Positions 44,572 through 54,727 of a stretch of DNA of 64,000 nucleotides are shown here, one piece after another. The position numbers and the translations under genes were made by a program. The notes beneath the pieces were generated by a model, which saw only the letters and a program-made list of their open reading frames with translations, had not been told where the DNA came from and did no database searches. Source of the DNA: Myroides sp. N17-2 (GTDB taxonomy: Bacteria; Bacteroidota; Bacteroidia; Flavobacteriales; Flavobacteriaceae); NCBI RefSeq assembly GCF_002286775.1, contig NZ_NSGJ01000018.1:1-64000 (forward strand), read 5' to 3'. Within the stretch, counting starts at the first letter, position 1, and the number at the start of each line of letters is the position of its first letter.

Positions 44572-46476
44572 TTATTTCTTCTTTTTGTTTTCGTTTTGCA
44601 ATTTCTGTTGCTCTTGAGCTTGAGCCATCATCTCTTGCATTTTACGTTGGAATCTACCTTTTGGACGTTCTTTCGTTTTGTTCTCATCGATGATTGCTTT
44701 AATTTTTTCATCTTTCACAATGTGGTTTTTGATTACATACATAATACCAATTGTAATAGAGTTAGAAACAAAGTAATACAAACTCAATCCTGATGCATAG
44801 TTATTAAAGAAGAACAACATCATAATCGGAGAGATATAAATCATCACTTTCATAATCTTGCTCATATCTGGCATACCTTCTTGAGCTGGAGCAGACATTT
44901 GTTGATCTCCTGTAGTCATCTTCATATAGAAGAAGATAGCGATAGAAGCCAATAATGGGAATAAACTCACGTGATCTCCATAGAAAGGAATTCTGAATGG
45001 CAATTTCAAGATTTGGTCATAAGATGATAAGTCATCTGCCCATAAGAATGATTTTTGTCTCAAGTCAAACGCTGATGGGAAGAACTGGAACAACGAGTAG
45101 AAGATCGGAATCTGTAATAATGCTGGTATACATCCTGCCATAGGATTAACCCCTGCTTTATTATAAAGACTCATCGTCTCTTGTTGTTTCTTCATTGGGT
45201 CATTCTTGTATTTCTCATTTAACTCGTTCACTTCTGGACGAATTGCTTTCATCTTAGCTTGAGAAACATACGATTTATATGTCAATGGAGAAATCACTAA
45301 TCTCACTAATACAGTTAATGCAATAATAGCAATACCGTAAGGTAAGAATGAACTTAAGAATCCGAATACTGGGATAAATAAGAAACGGTTAACCCATCCG
45401 AATAATCCCCATCCCAATGGAACTGTTTTATCTAATCCTTTGTCATATGATTTTAATAACTTGTAATCTGATGGTCCGAAGAACCATTGCATATCTTGGT
45501 TTAACTCACCATTAGTATATGCTAAAGGCATCTTAGCAGAGAACTGCTTAGTAAACATAGTGTCTTTTGCCTCATCGTGTACTAAGTTCTCTGATTTTAA
45601 ACTAGCCGTAGCAAATCCTTTATCAGATAATAAGATAGATGAGAAGAAATGTTGTTTAAACGCGATATAGTTAGCATCCTTGATATCTTTAGTATCTTCT
45701 TTGCTACTAGCGCTTAAGTTATTATCTTTTCCATCTTCATACTCATAGTAAAGACGAGTATATTGGTTCTCGTATGAGATACTTTTCTCATTTGTAAACG
45801 CTTTAAGTTTCCAATCTAATGATGGAACTTCAGAAGTATTCACTACCTTACTTAACCCTTGCGTACGGATAGAAAAGTCTAACATATAATCATTAGGCTT
45901 TAATACGTATCTATACTCTAAAAACTCAGTAGCTGATACTTTTAAACGCATAGATAATACTTGGTTCTCCCCTTCTTTAGTTAATTCTGGTTCGAAGTAT
46001 AAATCTCTTGTATTAAATCTTCTATTATCTTTCGTAGACAACTCTAAGTTAAACTCTGAGTTGTTATTTTTAATAAGTTCTACTATCTGTTTAGAATCTT
46101 TAGTAAAACGAGTATTATTATTAATAACAACATTAGATAAACTACCACCTTTATTCTCAACAACTAAAGTAAGAAGTTCACTTTTAAGTTCAGTTTGTCC
46201 TCCTTTTGCTGATGGTAAAGTTGCACTGTAAGCGAATGGACCTAAAGCAGCTTGTAGAGCAGGATTCGCTACCGAATCAGCTTCTACCTGAGCACTTATA
46301 GCAGTCGAAATCTTCTCAGCCTCTGCTTCTTTAACGATCTCTGTCTTTGCCACCTCTTTATCATTAGCGATAGCGTCTTTCTCTTTGTTGATATTATTCA
46401 ACATCATCCAAATTAGCAACCCGGCAATAATAACAAAGCCGATAATACTGTTACGATCTAATTTTTTTCCTTCCAT
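44572..46476 (-). CDS. yidC: Membrane protein insertase YidC
   Basis: The 634-aa protein inserts proteins into the inner membrane. It has an N-terminal anchor (IIGFVIIAGLLIWMMLNN), a large periplasmic domain, and the C-terminal insertase core (LPYGIAIIALTVLVRLVISP, KYKNDPMKKQQETMSLY, GVNPMAGCIPALLQIPIF). Full length for Bacteroidota. A charged, Gln/Lys-rich tail ends the protein. Confidence 0.95.
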   Translation of the reverse strand: MEGKKLDRNSIIGFVIIAGLLIWMMLNNINKEKDAIANDKEVAKTEIVKEAEAEKISTAISAQVEADSVANPALQAALGPFAYSATLPSAKGGQTELKSELLTLVVENKGGSLSNVVINNNTRFTKDSKQIVELIKNNNSEFNLELSTKDNRRFNTRDLYFEPELTKEGENQVLSMRLKVSATEFLEYRYVLKPNDYMLDFSIRTQGLSKVVNTSEVPSLDWKLKAFTNEKSISYENQYTRLYYEYEDGKDNNLSASSKEDTKDIKDANYIAFKQHFFSSILLSDKGFATASLKSENLVHDEAKDTMFTKQFSAKMPLAYTNGELNQDMQWFFGPSDYKLLKSYDKGLDKTVPLGWGLFGWVNRFLFIPVFGFLSSFLPYGIAIIALTVLVRLVISPLTYKSYVSQAKMKAIRPEVNELNEKYKNDPMKKQQETMSLYNKAGVNPMAGCIPALLQIPIFYSLFQFFPSAFDLRQKSFLWADDLSSYDQILKLPFRIPFYGDHVSLFPLLASIAIFFYMKMTTGDQQMSAPAQEGMPDMSKIMKVMIYISPIMMLFFFNNYASGLSLYYFVSNSITIGIMYVIKNHIVKDEKIKAIIDENKTKERPKGRFQRKMQEMMAQAQEQQKLQNENKKKK

Positions 46477-46538
46477 TCCTTAATTTGTAGTTTATCAAAT
46501 TTTTCGTTGTAATAACATAGTGTTAATTACGATAAGAA

Positions 46539-48152
<1,614 letters not shown>

Positions 48153-48636
48153 TTAGTGTGTGTATTAGTTGTGTAGTTAACAATAAAACTTGGCAAAAAT
48201 ACAACTTTCCACTCTATTCTTCTAATTTTAGATTGCCTAAAAAAGCAACACACACCAACTTATACTTTATTAACTATTTAGGTGACTCCTTATTTCTATC
48301 TTCATTATAAAACTCCTAAAAAAGGAGAACCTCTTCTCCCACCCCTATATACTTTTGTATATTAAATAATTATCTTTGATATTGCCCCCTTGTATTGACC
48401 TTTTTGACTACATAATTAGCTAGAGCAATAGCCTTAATCAATCTATTATACTAAGGTAACTTTAACATTTTTACCGTTTGTTATCACTTAATATCTAAAA
48501 TATACCTACTAACCCTCCATTATTTAATAAATACCTTTCCCTTCTTGCGGTTCTTGTACAATTATAGCCTGTATATCACTTATTGTGGGATAATAACTCA
48601 CTATAAACTATCTTTGTTTATCTTAAAGTTAATTAA
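48153..48636. other. 484-bp gap between divergent pyrG and Crp genes
   Basis: It holds a -7 for pyrG (CAAAAATA at 48194-48201 on the plus strand) and, for the Crp gene, a TTG at 48583-48585 with TATCTTTG at 48609-48616. No other feature is evident. Confidence 0.4.
48583..48616 (+). promoter_or_regulatory. Promoter of the Crp-like gene
   Basis: TTG at 48583-48585 and TATCTTTG at 48609-48616 fit the Bacteroidota -33 and -7 elements with 23 bp between them. Confidence 0.5.
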
Positions 48637-49206
48637 ATGAATTTAGAACAAATCATCGATAACATCTACCCTCTTTCTAAACCTGCTAAGGATAAGCTAA
48701 TCGCTATTTTTACGGAAATTACTTTCCCTAAGAACTACTTGCTTTCTGAGTATGAGAAACACGAGAATTACTTCTACTTTATTAAGAGTGGACTAGTGCG
48801 TGCCTATGCATTACAAGAAGATAGAGAGTTAACCTTCTGGTTCGGTACCGATGGAGATCCTGCATTATCTATGTATAACTATATTCTAAATAGACCTAGC
48901 TACGAGACTATCGATCTAATCGAAGACAGCGCCCTATACTTCACTAAGAATAGTCAACTAGAGAAACTATATACTTCTGATATCGAGATAGCGAACTGGG
49001 GTAGAAAGTTTGCGGAAATAGAATTACTTAAAACTGAAGAACGCTCTATCACTAGACAAATCAAGTCTGCTAAAGAACGTTATAACGACCTCCTAGAGAA
49101 TGAACCACACTTGCTCAATAGAGTACCTCTTAAATATATAGCGTCATTCTTGGGAATCACACAAGTAAGCCTAAGTAGAATACGCAGTGAATTCTCTAAA
49201 AAATAA
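48637..49206 (+). CDS. Crp/Fnr family transcriptional regulator
   Basis: The 189-aa protein has a cyclic-nucleotide-binding-like jelly roll (LLSEYEKHENYFYFIKSGLV) and a C-terminal helix-turn-helix (VPLKYIASFLGITQVSLSR). It lacks a Cys cluster, so it is not an oxygen-sensing Fnr. The ligand is unknown. A truncated duplicate of its 3' end lies 470 bp downstream (49672-49775). Confidence 0.88.
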   Translation: MNLEQIIDNIYPLSKPAKDKLIAIFTEITFPKNYLLSEYEKHENYFYFIKSGLVRAYALQEDRELTFWFGTDGDPALSMYNYILNRPSYETIDLIEDSALYFTKNSQLEKLYTSDIEIANWGRKFAEIELLKTEERSITRQIKSAKERYNDLLENEPHLLNRVPLKYIASFLGITQVSLSRIRSEFSKK

Positions 49207-49414
49207 CATCTAAACACCTATATTTCATTTAATTGAATTAAAAAAAATCACAAGAGTGTAGTATAATTATTAAGTTTTAATTGATATCTTTGTAAAAGAA
49301 TTAGTACAAAATTCTCTACCCTTTTCAGATCACTTTCTAGATCATTTTTAAAAAATCACCATAACATTCATCAATAGAATAAAATAGGCATTTCTATGTT
49401 ATTTCGGTTCGAGT

Positions 49415-49487
49415 GAGTCCATAGTGAGTCCATAATGAGTCCATAGTGACTCCATTAAAACAGCCTTTTTAATGGAGTCACTATGGA
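49415..49487 (+). repeat. Three 11-bp repeats and a 21-bp perfect hairpin
   Basis: GAGTCCATAGT-like units start at 49415, 49426 and 49437 (exact 11-bp period). The third merges into TCCATAGTGACTCCATTAAA (49440-49459), which pairs perfectly with 49467-49487 around a 6-nt loop. Confidence 0.7.
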
Positions 49488-49671
49488 TTCACAATGCTGT
49501 CAATATACTTTCACACATAGCCACAAACTCTAAACAAGATATTAAGGAGAATAATAGACAAAGTCCGCATGAGATAGGACCGCTGATTTTCAATAGAATA
49601 AAAATCATTTTATAACTGCAATCTACAAATTTAAACTGAGAATTTGTAAAGTTATATCAACCAAGATAAGC

Positions 49672-49775
49672 AAACTACACTTGCTAAATAGAGTTCCCCT
49701 TAAATACATAGCGTCTCTCTTGGGAATTCACAAGTAAGCTTAAGTAACATACGCAGTGAATTCTCCAAAAAACAA
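49672..49775 (+). pseudogene. Duplicated 3' fragment of the Crp-like gene
   Basis: This segment aligns to about 49102-49206, the helix-turn-helix end of the Crp gene, with scattered substitutions and a lost base that breaks the frame (TTGGGAATTCACAAGTAAGC). The stop codon TAA has become CAA. It has no start and is a decayed partial duplicate. Confidence 0.75.
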
Positions 49776-49939
49776 CTTTTTTTATCAATCTAATAATATT
49801 CGAAACCTTGTGTTTTTCGTAGAATATTATTTGGCACACTACATTTCAACCTATATTAAATTCTGATTATTACATTTTATTTAGCTTAAAATAATATTTA
49901 AGATGTAAAGTTTCACTTATTTTGTTATCTTTAATTTAA

Positions 49940-49956
49940 ATTAATCGCCGATTAAT
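49940..49956. promoter_or_regulatory. Palindromic operator upstream of the permease
   Basis: ATTAATC-GCC-GATTAAT is a perfect inverted repeat located 23 bp before the -7 element at 49980, where a repressor would block the -33 region. Confidence 0.5.
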
Positions 49957-49979
49957 TAGATATTACATACTGCGTTTAA

Positions 49980-49987
49980 TACTTTTG
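49980..49987 (+). promoter_or_regulatory. Permease -7 element
   Basis: TACTTTTG fits TAnnTTTG. It lies across the alternative TTG start at 49985, which supports the ATG at 50003. Confidence 0.55.
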
Positions 49988-50002
49988 CAACAAATAGTAA
50001 CA

Positions 50003-51466
50003 ATGGAAAATCAGAATAAGAATCAAGAAGTAGTACGAGGACTTAAAGCAAGACACCTATCTATGATCGCCATCGGAGGGTGTATCGGAACAGGGTTATT
50101 TATGGCAAGTGGAGAAGCCATACATCAGGCTGGTCCTGGTGGAGCACTTCTAGCTTATGCGATGATCGGTCTAATGGTATACTTCTTAATGACCTCTTTA
50201 GGTGAGATGGCGACATACCTACCTGTATCAGGATCATTCAGTACTTACGCTGCACGATTTGTTGATCCATCATTAGGTTTTGCCTTAGGATGGAACTATT
50301 GGTTTAACTGGGTTATTACCGTAGCAGTAGACGTATCTATCGCCGCAGTAGTTATCTCATATTGGGAACCACTAGGATTCTTACCACCGTGGGGATGGAG
50401 CTTACTCTTCTTTATTATCATATTTGGGCTAAATTGTCTATCAGTTAAAGCTTATGGAGAGTCAGAATATTGGTTCGCTATTATAAAAGTAGTAACTGTA
50501 GTCTTATTCTTAGGGATCGGACTTCTAACTATATTCGGAATATTAGGTGGTGAATACATCGGATTTAAGAACTTCACACTAGGAGATGCGCCTATATTAG
50601 GTGGTGGATTCTCAGGTAAGTTCCTAAGTGTACTAGGGGTATTTCTAATCGCAGGTTTCTCGTTTCAAGGAACTGAACTAATCGGTATCACTGCAGGTGA
50701 ATCAGAAAACCCTGAGAAAAACATTCCTAAAGCAATCAAACAAGTATTCTGGAGAATCTTAGTATTCTATATTTTAGCAATCTTCGTGATCGGGTTAATC
50801 ATCCCGTACACTAGCCCTTCTCTTTTAGGAGCAGATATCTCAGAAGTAGCTAAATCACCTTTTACCTTAGTATTTGAGAAAGCACACTTAGCCTTTGCTG
50901 CAGCTGTAATGAATGCCGTAATCCTTACTTCTATCCTATCAGCGGGTAACTCAGGATTATATGCCTCTACTCGTATGTTATACGCAATGGGAAAAGACGG
51001 AATGGCACATAAAGCATTCGGAGGAACAAATAAAAACGGAGTACCTCTAATCGCATTAGTCGCTACAGGAATAGTGGTATTACTAATATTTGCTGTACAG
51101 TCTACCCACCCTAATGCTGTTGACTTTATTCTAGCAGCCTCTGGACTAACAGGATTCATTGCTTGGCTAGGTATTGCGATTAGTCACTATAGATTTAGAA
51201 GAGCATTCCACGCTCAAAACAAGAGTTTAGATGCCTTGATATACAAAGCTAAGTGGTTTCCGTTTGGACCATTATTTGCCTTATTTCTGTGTATTCTAGT
51301 GATCATCGGACAAGATTCTAAACTTATTATGGAAGGAGTATTTGACTGGAGAGGAATGCTAATCACCTATATGGGGATACCTTTCTTCCTAGCATTCTAC
51401 TTATACCACAAGCTTAAATTTAAAACAAAGTTAATCCCGCTTAAAGATGTGGATTTAAAAAGATAA
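50003..51466 (+). CDS. Amino acid permease, APC superfamily
   Basis: The 487-aa protein has about twelve transmembrane helices and the APC helix 1 motif GGCIGTGLFMASGEAI, followed by MIGLMVYFLMTSLGEMATY. Similarity is greatest to the lysine/aromatic group of amino acid transporters (LysP-like); substrate is not certain. I chose ATG 50003 because the longer TTG start overlaps the -7 element. A strong terminator follows. Confidence 0.9.
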   Translation: MENQNKNQEVVRGLKARHLSMIAIGGCIGTGLFMASGEAIHQAGPGGALLAYAMIGLMVYFLMTSLGEMATYLPVSGSFSTYAARFVDPSLGFALGWNYWFNWVITVAVDVSIAAVVISYWEPLGFLPPWGWSLLFFIIIFGLNCLSVKAYGESEYWFAIIKVVTVVLFLGIGLLTIFGILGGEYIGFKNFTLGDAPILGGGFSGKFLSVLGVFLIAGFSFQGTELIGITAGESENPEKNIPKAIKQVFWRILVFYILAIFVIGLIIPYTSPSLLGADISEVAKSPFTLVFEKAHLAFAAAVMNAVILTSILSAGNSGLYASTRMLYAMGKDGMAHKAFGGTNKNGVPLIALVATGIVVLLIFAVQSTHPNAVDFILAASGLTGFIAWLGIAISHYRFRRAFHAQNKSLDALIYKAKWFPFGPLFALFLCILVIIGQDSKLIMEGVFDWRGMLITYMGIPFFLAFYLYHKLKFKTKLIPLKDVDLKR

Positions 51467-51504
51467 TACCTTTAATAGGTAACAGGTAACAGGAAACAGG
51501 AAAC

Positions 51505-51537
51505 GAAAAAAGCGTAAGTTATGACTCACGCTTTTTT
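51505..51537. terminator. Terminator of the permease
   Basis: AAAAAAGCGTAAGT pairs with ACTCACGCTTTTTT; T run follows. Confidence 0.8.
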
Positions 51538-51591
51538 TGTTGATACTAATATCTCTTCTAAGAACGTTATCTACTTAAACCACCTTATACA

Positions 51592-52800
51592 ATGACAACC
51601 AAACCAACTATTTATACTATTCTCTTCACTTTAGTATTCCAATTAACTTGTTTTGCTCAACTAGACAAAGATTTACATCCGCTTAATACAATAAATGAAG
51701 AGTTATTGACACCTCAAGTAAAAGAAATTATAGCTAAAAACGTAAATGGAAATAAAACAATTTTCTTAGGAGAAGCTGACCACCAATACGGTTCTGATCT
51801 AAAAACAAAGTTCGAAATACTCAAATATTTAGTGCTTGAACTAAGTTATAAAGATGTAGTTTTTGAAGCAGACTTCTTTGCTTTATCTTTTATTCACAGT
51901 GATAACTCACTTTATAAAATGTGGAGATATTCAGATCAAATATGGGAAATGGCAACGTTTATGAAAGATAATAATGTAACGATATACGGGATGGATAATA
52001 AGTTGCATACAAAAGATTCTTACACACACTTCATTCCTATGTTACAGGAATATTTGAGTACTTTAGACATAATACTTGAAGACAGATTTATTAGTCTATC
52101 AAAAGAAGTAGTCCTTAATAACGGGTTTAATAACGGCAACAAACTAACTTCTAATGATATCGAATATCTAAATCAATACATCTCCAAATTACTTACAAAC
52201 GAAAGTATAATTGCTCAAAAAGAATGGAAACAAATATTAGAAAGTTACATCAGTGCCGCAAATATGTATTACAATAGAGCTCACGATAAAAAGTATAGTC
52301 TGAATATCGATAGAGATATACAAATGGCAAGTAATCTAGACTTTATAGTTAAGAATAACCCTGAAAAGAAGTTTGTAGTTTGGCTTGCCAATGCACATAT
52401 GTCCAAAATAAACGAAGGTGCCTTAAAATGTGGAAACGAGTTTATAAAGAAAAATCCTAATACAACTTATCATATTGCAATATCTTCTTATCCTTTGTTT
52501 TACAAGAATGAAAAGTCAGTCCAAAAAGCACATAGTGATAAAGAACATCTAATCTCAATACTTCCTTCTACGGAATCAAACTATTTCTTAGACATTGTTA
52601 GCTTGTTTAAAAACACCACTAGCTACACATATAAGAATTACAAAAAAGATATGACTTTCACTCCTTTTCAAGTCTCTTGGGATTCAAAAAAACAAGGAAT
52701 ATTTCAGAACTTTGATGCTATGATTTTTATCAGTGAAGCAGAAAAAGTAAGCTATATAAAGTATGACCAACTAATCTTAGAGAAACAGCAATCAAAATAG
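51592..52800 (+). CDS. Erythromycin-esterase-like secreted protein
   Basis: The 402-aa protein has a signal peptide (to about residue 22) and the erythromycin-esterase fold motifs: TIFLGEADHQYG (E61, H64), VVFEADFFAL (E92) and VVWLANAHMSK with a late His. The typical Ere motif is GExTHG; here it is GEADHQ. The family includes uncharacterised hydrolases as well as EreA, so macrolide resistance cannot be inferred. A terminator resembling that of the permease follows. Confidence 0.82.
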   Translation: MTTKPTIYTILFTLVFQLTCFAQLDKDLHPLNTINEELLTPQVKEIIAKNVNGNKTIFLGEADHQYGSDLKTKFEILKYLVLELSYKDVVFEADFFALSFIHSDNSLYKMWRYSDQIWEMATFMKDNNVTIYGMDNKLHTKDSYTHFIPMLQEYLSTLDIILEDRFISLSKEVVLNNGFNNGNKLTSNDIEYLNQYISKLLTNESIIAQKEWKQILESYISAANMYYNRAHDKKYSLNIDRDIQMASNLDFIVKNNPEKKFVVWLANAHMSKINEGALKCGNEFIKKNPNTTYHIAISSYPLFYKNEKSVQKAHSDKEHLISILPSTESNYFLDIVSLFKNTTSYTYKNYKKDMTFTPFQVSWDSKKQGIFQNFDAMIFISEAEKVSYIKYDQLILEKQQSK

Positions 52801-52834
52801 AAAAGCGTGAGTTATGACAACTCACGCTTTTTTT
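52801..52834. terminator. Terminator of the esterase-like gene
   Basis: AAAAGCGTGAGTT pairs with AACTCACGCTTTT; near-identical to the terminator at 51505. Confidence 0.8.
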
Positions 52835-52878
52835 GTTGATATATCTTGGTGCATTCAACGCATTTCCACACAGTAGCC

Positions 52879-53240
52879 ACGATGGTAGGGGCGTATTACT
52901 ATACGCCCACATAAAACATCTTTTAGATGTTTTTTGAACGTGCTGTTTTATACACCACATAGATTGTGGATATGGTTTGTGGGGTGTATAGTAATACACC
53001 CGTACCGCTATGGATATAGATTGTAAACAAACGATGTCATCATTTATCATTATTACTAATAAAACATCTAAAGATGTTTTATGTGGATGTATGTAATCAT
53101 CCCTACGATTGTGGATATAGATTGCGAACAAACGATATCATCATTATTAATAAAACATCAAATGATGTTTTTTGTGGATATATAGTAATACACCCGTACC
53201 GCTATGGATATAGATTGCGAACAAACGATGATATCATTTA
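52879..53240. repeat. Array of palindromic elements and tandem units
   Basis: Units starting TGGATATAGATTG recur at 53011, 53112 and 53205 (spacing 101 and 93 bp). Each contains AAAACATC-GATGTTTT and a hairpin like GGGTGTATAGTAATACACCC. An inverted copy lies at 52879-52930. Confidence 0.75.
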
Positions 53241-53286
53241 TCATTCTCTACGTCCCCTAATGCCGTAGGCAAACAATTCCTAATTA

Positions 53287-54243
53287 TTAATTCCTAATTA
53301 AAGCGTAGCCCTCCCCTGTATGTACTACTAGATGGTTACACATCTGTTTATACATCGGTGTTTCTACACCTAAGAGGATACCCTGTCTTACCATATACCC
53401 ACCCATAATACCTAGTTCATTGTGCTCTTTAAGGGCTGTAAAGTCACTGTGCATCGAAGTAGTTGATTCATACGGAATCGCTTTTAATCGCTCTGTAATA
53501 ACACTTACGATATCAGCTGATAATGCTACACCTTTCTTCTTGCCTATAGCCGAAGCCTCTTCTAACAGCTGTGTCATTTCCGCAGGATGATGTTCCATCA
53601 CACCACCGAAAGTACTGTTATAATAAGCAGTTGCCATCGCTGATGTAGATACTAAGATATACTTCTCCCATACCTCTCTTGAGATTTCAGAAGTAGCTTC
53701 TGCATTTATACCAGCTTCTGTTAGGATAGCCTCAAAGTCTTTCATTTCTGCAGTAACCATTCCATCACGTCCAAAAAGGATGCGTTGTCTTCCACTAGGG
53801 TTGTCAATCACTCCTGCCTCTTTTAAGCGAGAAACCATATAAGTACAGCCTTGCCATACGCGAGCCTCTCCGAAAGTATCTCTTAATTGCTCAAACGCTT
53901 CTACCCCATTTAGCAAAGGGATAATCACTGTATGTTCTCCTACACATCCCTTCATTTCAGCTATGGTCTGAGATAAGTCATATCCTTTAGTGGCGATGAT
54001 GATATAATCTGTATGCTTAATATCACTCCAACTAGAAGTAGCTAAAGCAGGATGCCCTACTACTTCACTGTCTTTTGAAAGTACCGTTAATCCCTTTTCT
54101 TTAACAGCATCAAGGTGCTTACCTCTTGCTACGAAACATACTTCTATATCCTGACTATCTTGATATTTATTTGCTAGTAATCCTCCATAGAATCCTCCTA
54201 CACCTCCAAGTCCTACTATTGTTATTCTCTTCTTATTTTTCAT
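53287..54243 (-). CDS. panE: 2-dehydropantoate 2-reductase
   Basis: The 318-aa Rossmann enzyme reduces ketopantoate to pantoate in coenzyme A synthesis, or a related 2-oxoacid. The nucleotide motif is RITIVGLGGVGGFYGG; the catalytic Lys lies in the EVWEKYILVSTSAMAT block. Not in a pantothenate operon here. Confidence 0.88.
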   Translation of the reverse strand: MKNKKRITIVGLGGVGGFYGGLLANKYQDSQDIEVCFVARGKHLDAVKEKGLTVLSKDSEVVGHPALATSSWSDIKHTDYIIIATKGYDLSQTIAEMKGCVGEHTVIIPLLNGVEAFEQLRDTFGEARVWQGCTYMVSRLKEAGVIDNPSGRQRILFGRDGMVTAEMKDFEAILTEAGINAEATSEISREVWEKYILVSTSAMATAYYNSTFGGVMEHHPAEMTQLLEEASAIGKKKGVALSADIVSVITERLKAIPYESTTSMHSDFTALKEHNELGIMGGYMVRQGILLGVETPMYKQMCNHLVVHTGEGYALIRN

Positions 54244-54263
54244 TGTTTCTCTATTGTTTTTCT

Positions 54264-54300
54264 GTGATGTTGTGATGTCGTGATATTGTGATGTCGTGAT
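54264..54300 (+). repeat. 9-bp minisatellite, short array
   Basis: About four copies of TGTGATGTT/CGTGATGTT. Confidence 0.7.
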
Positions 54301-54430
54301 TTTGTTGTTCTGTGATTGTATTCACTTTTAAAAAACAGTTATATAGAACGAAAAAACAAAATCACAAAAACCGAAATCACGCTTTCAATTTGAAAGGTAA
54401 TTTAATTAAATGAGAAGACAAAAGAACTAA

Positions 54431-54470
54431 ACAATAAAAGCCGCTCCCCTAAGGCAACGGCTTTTATTGT
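54431..54470. terminator. Terminator of the purine permease
   Basis: ACAATAAAAGCCG pairs perfectly with CGGCTTTTATTGT (13 bp). Confidence 0.85.
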
Positions 54471-54481
54471 TATTTTGTAAA

Positions 54482-54587
54482 GTTGTAACGTTGTGATGTC
54501 GTGAGGTTGTGATGTCGTGATGTTGTGATGTTGTGATGTTGTGATGTTGTGAGGTTGTGAGGTTGTGATGTTGTAATGTTGTGATTT
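54482..54587 (+). repeat. 9-bp minisatellite, long array
   Basis: About twelve copies of a GTTGTGATG unit, with variants GAGG, TCG and TAATG. The unit also occurs near 30.9-31.0 and 31.3 kb. Confidence 0.75.
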
Positions 54588-54600
54588 TGTTGTTCTGTGA

Positions 54601-54711
54601 TTAAATTCACTTGTAAAAGATGATTATCTTAAACAAAAAACCGACATCACTCTTTCTTTGGTTAAATTCACTTGTAAAAGATAGTTCTCTTGAACAAAAA
54701 ACCAACATCAC
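54601..54711 (+). repeat. Tandem 61-bp repeat
   Basis: TTAAATTCACTTGTAAAAGA occurs at 54601 and again at 54662, each followed by ATCTT-AACAAAAAACC-ACATCAC. Confidence 0.7.
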
Positions 54712-54727
54712 AAAAAAACAAAAAAAC

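Larger units (their letters stand above)
49207..50002. other. Intergenic region with hairpin and pseudogene fragment
   Basis: No intact gene is seen. It holds a 21-bp perfect hairpin with 11-bp direct repeats (49415-49487), a duplicated fragment of the Crp gene (49672-49775), a palindromic operator (49940-49956) and a -7 element (49980-49987). Confidence 0.6.
54244..54727. other. Minisatellite-rich intergenic region
   Basis: Two arrays of the 9-bp unit GTTGTGATG (54264-54300 and 54482-54587), a terminator (54431-54470) and a tandem pair of a 61-bp unit (54601-54711) fill this gap. No gene is seen. Confidence 0.7.

Noticed and set aside
51592..52800. Macrolide resistance gene.
   Set aside because: Only fold-level resemblance to Ere; the active-site motif differs (GEADHQ).
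53011..53240. Possible CRISPR array from regularly spaced repeats.
   Set aside because: Units are about 100 bp and contiguous with no unique spacers, and no cas genes are nearby.
52730..53268. Frames over the 53-kb tandem array.
   Set aside because: Composition follows the tandem DNA units; both strands show similar frames.
54482..54587. Possible CRISPR array from GTTGTGATG repeats.
   Set aside because: The unit is 9 bp and contiguous; it is a minisatellite.
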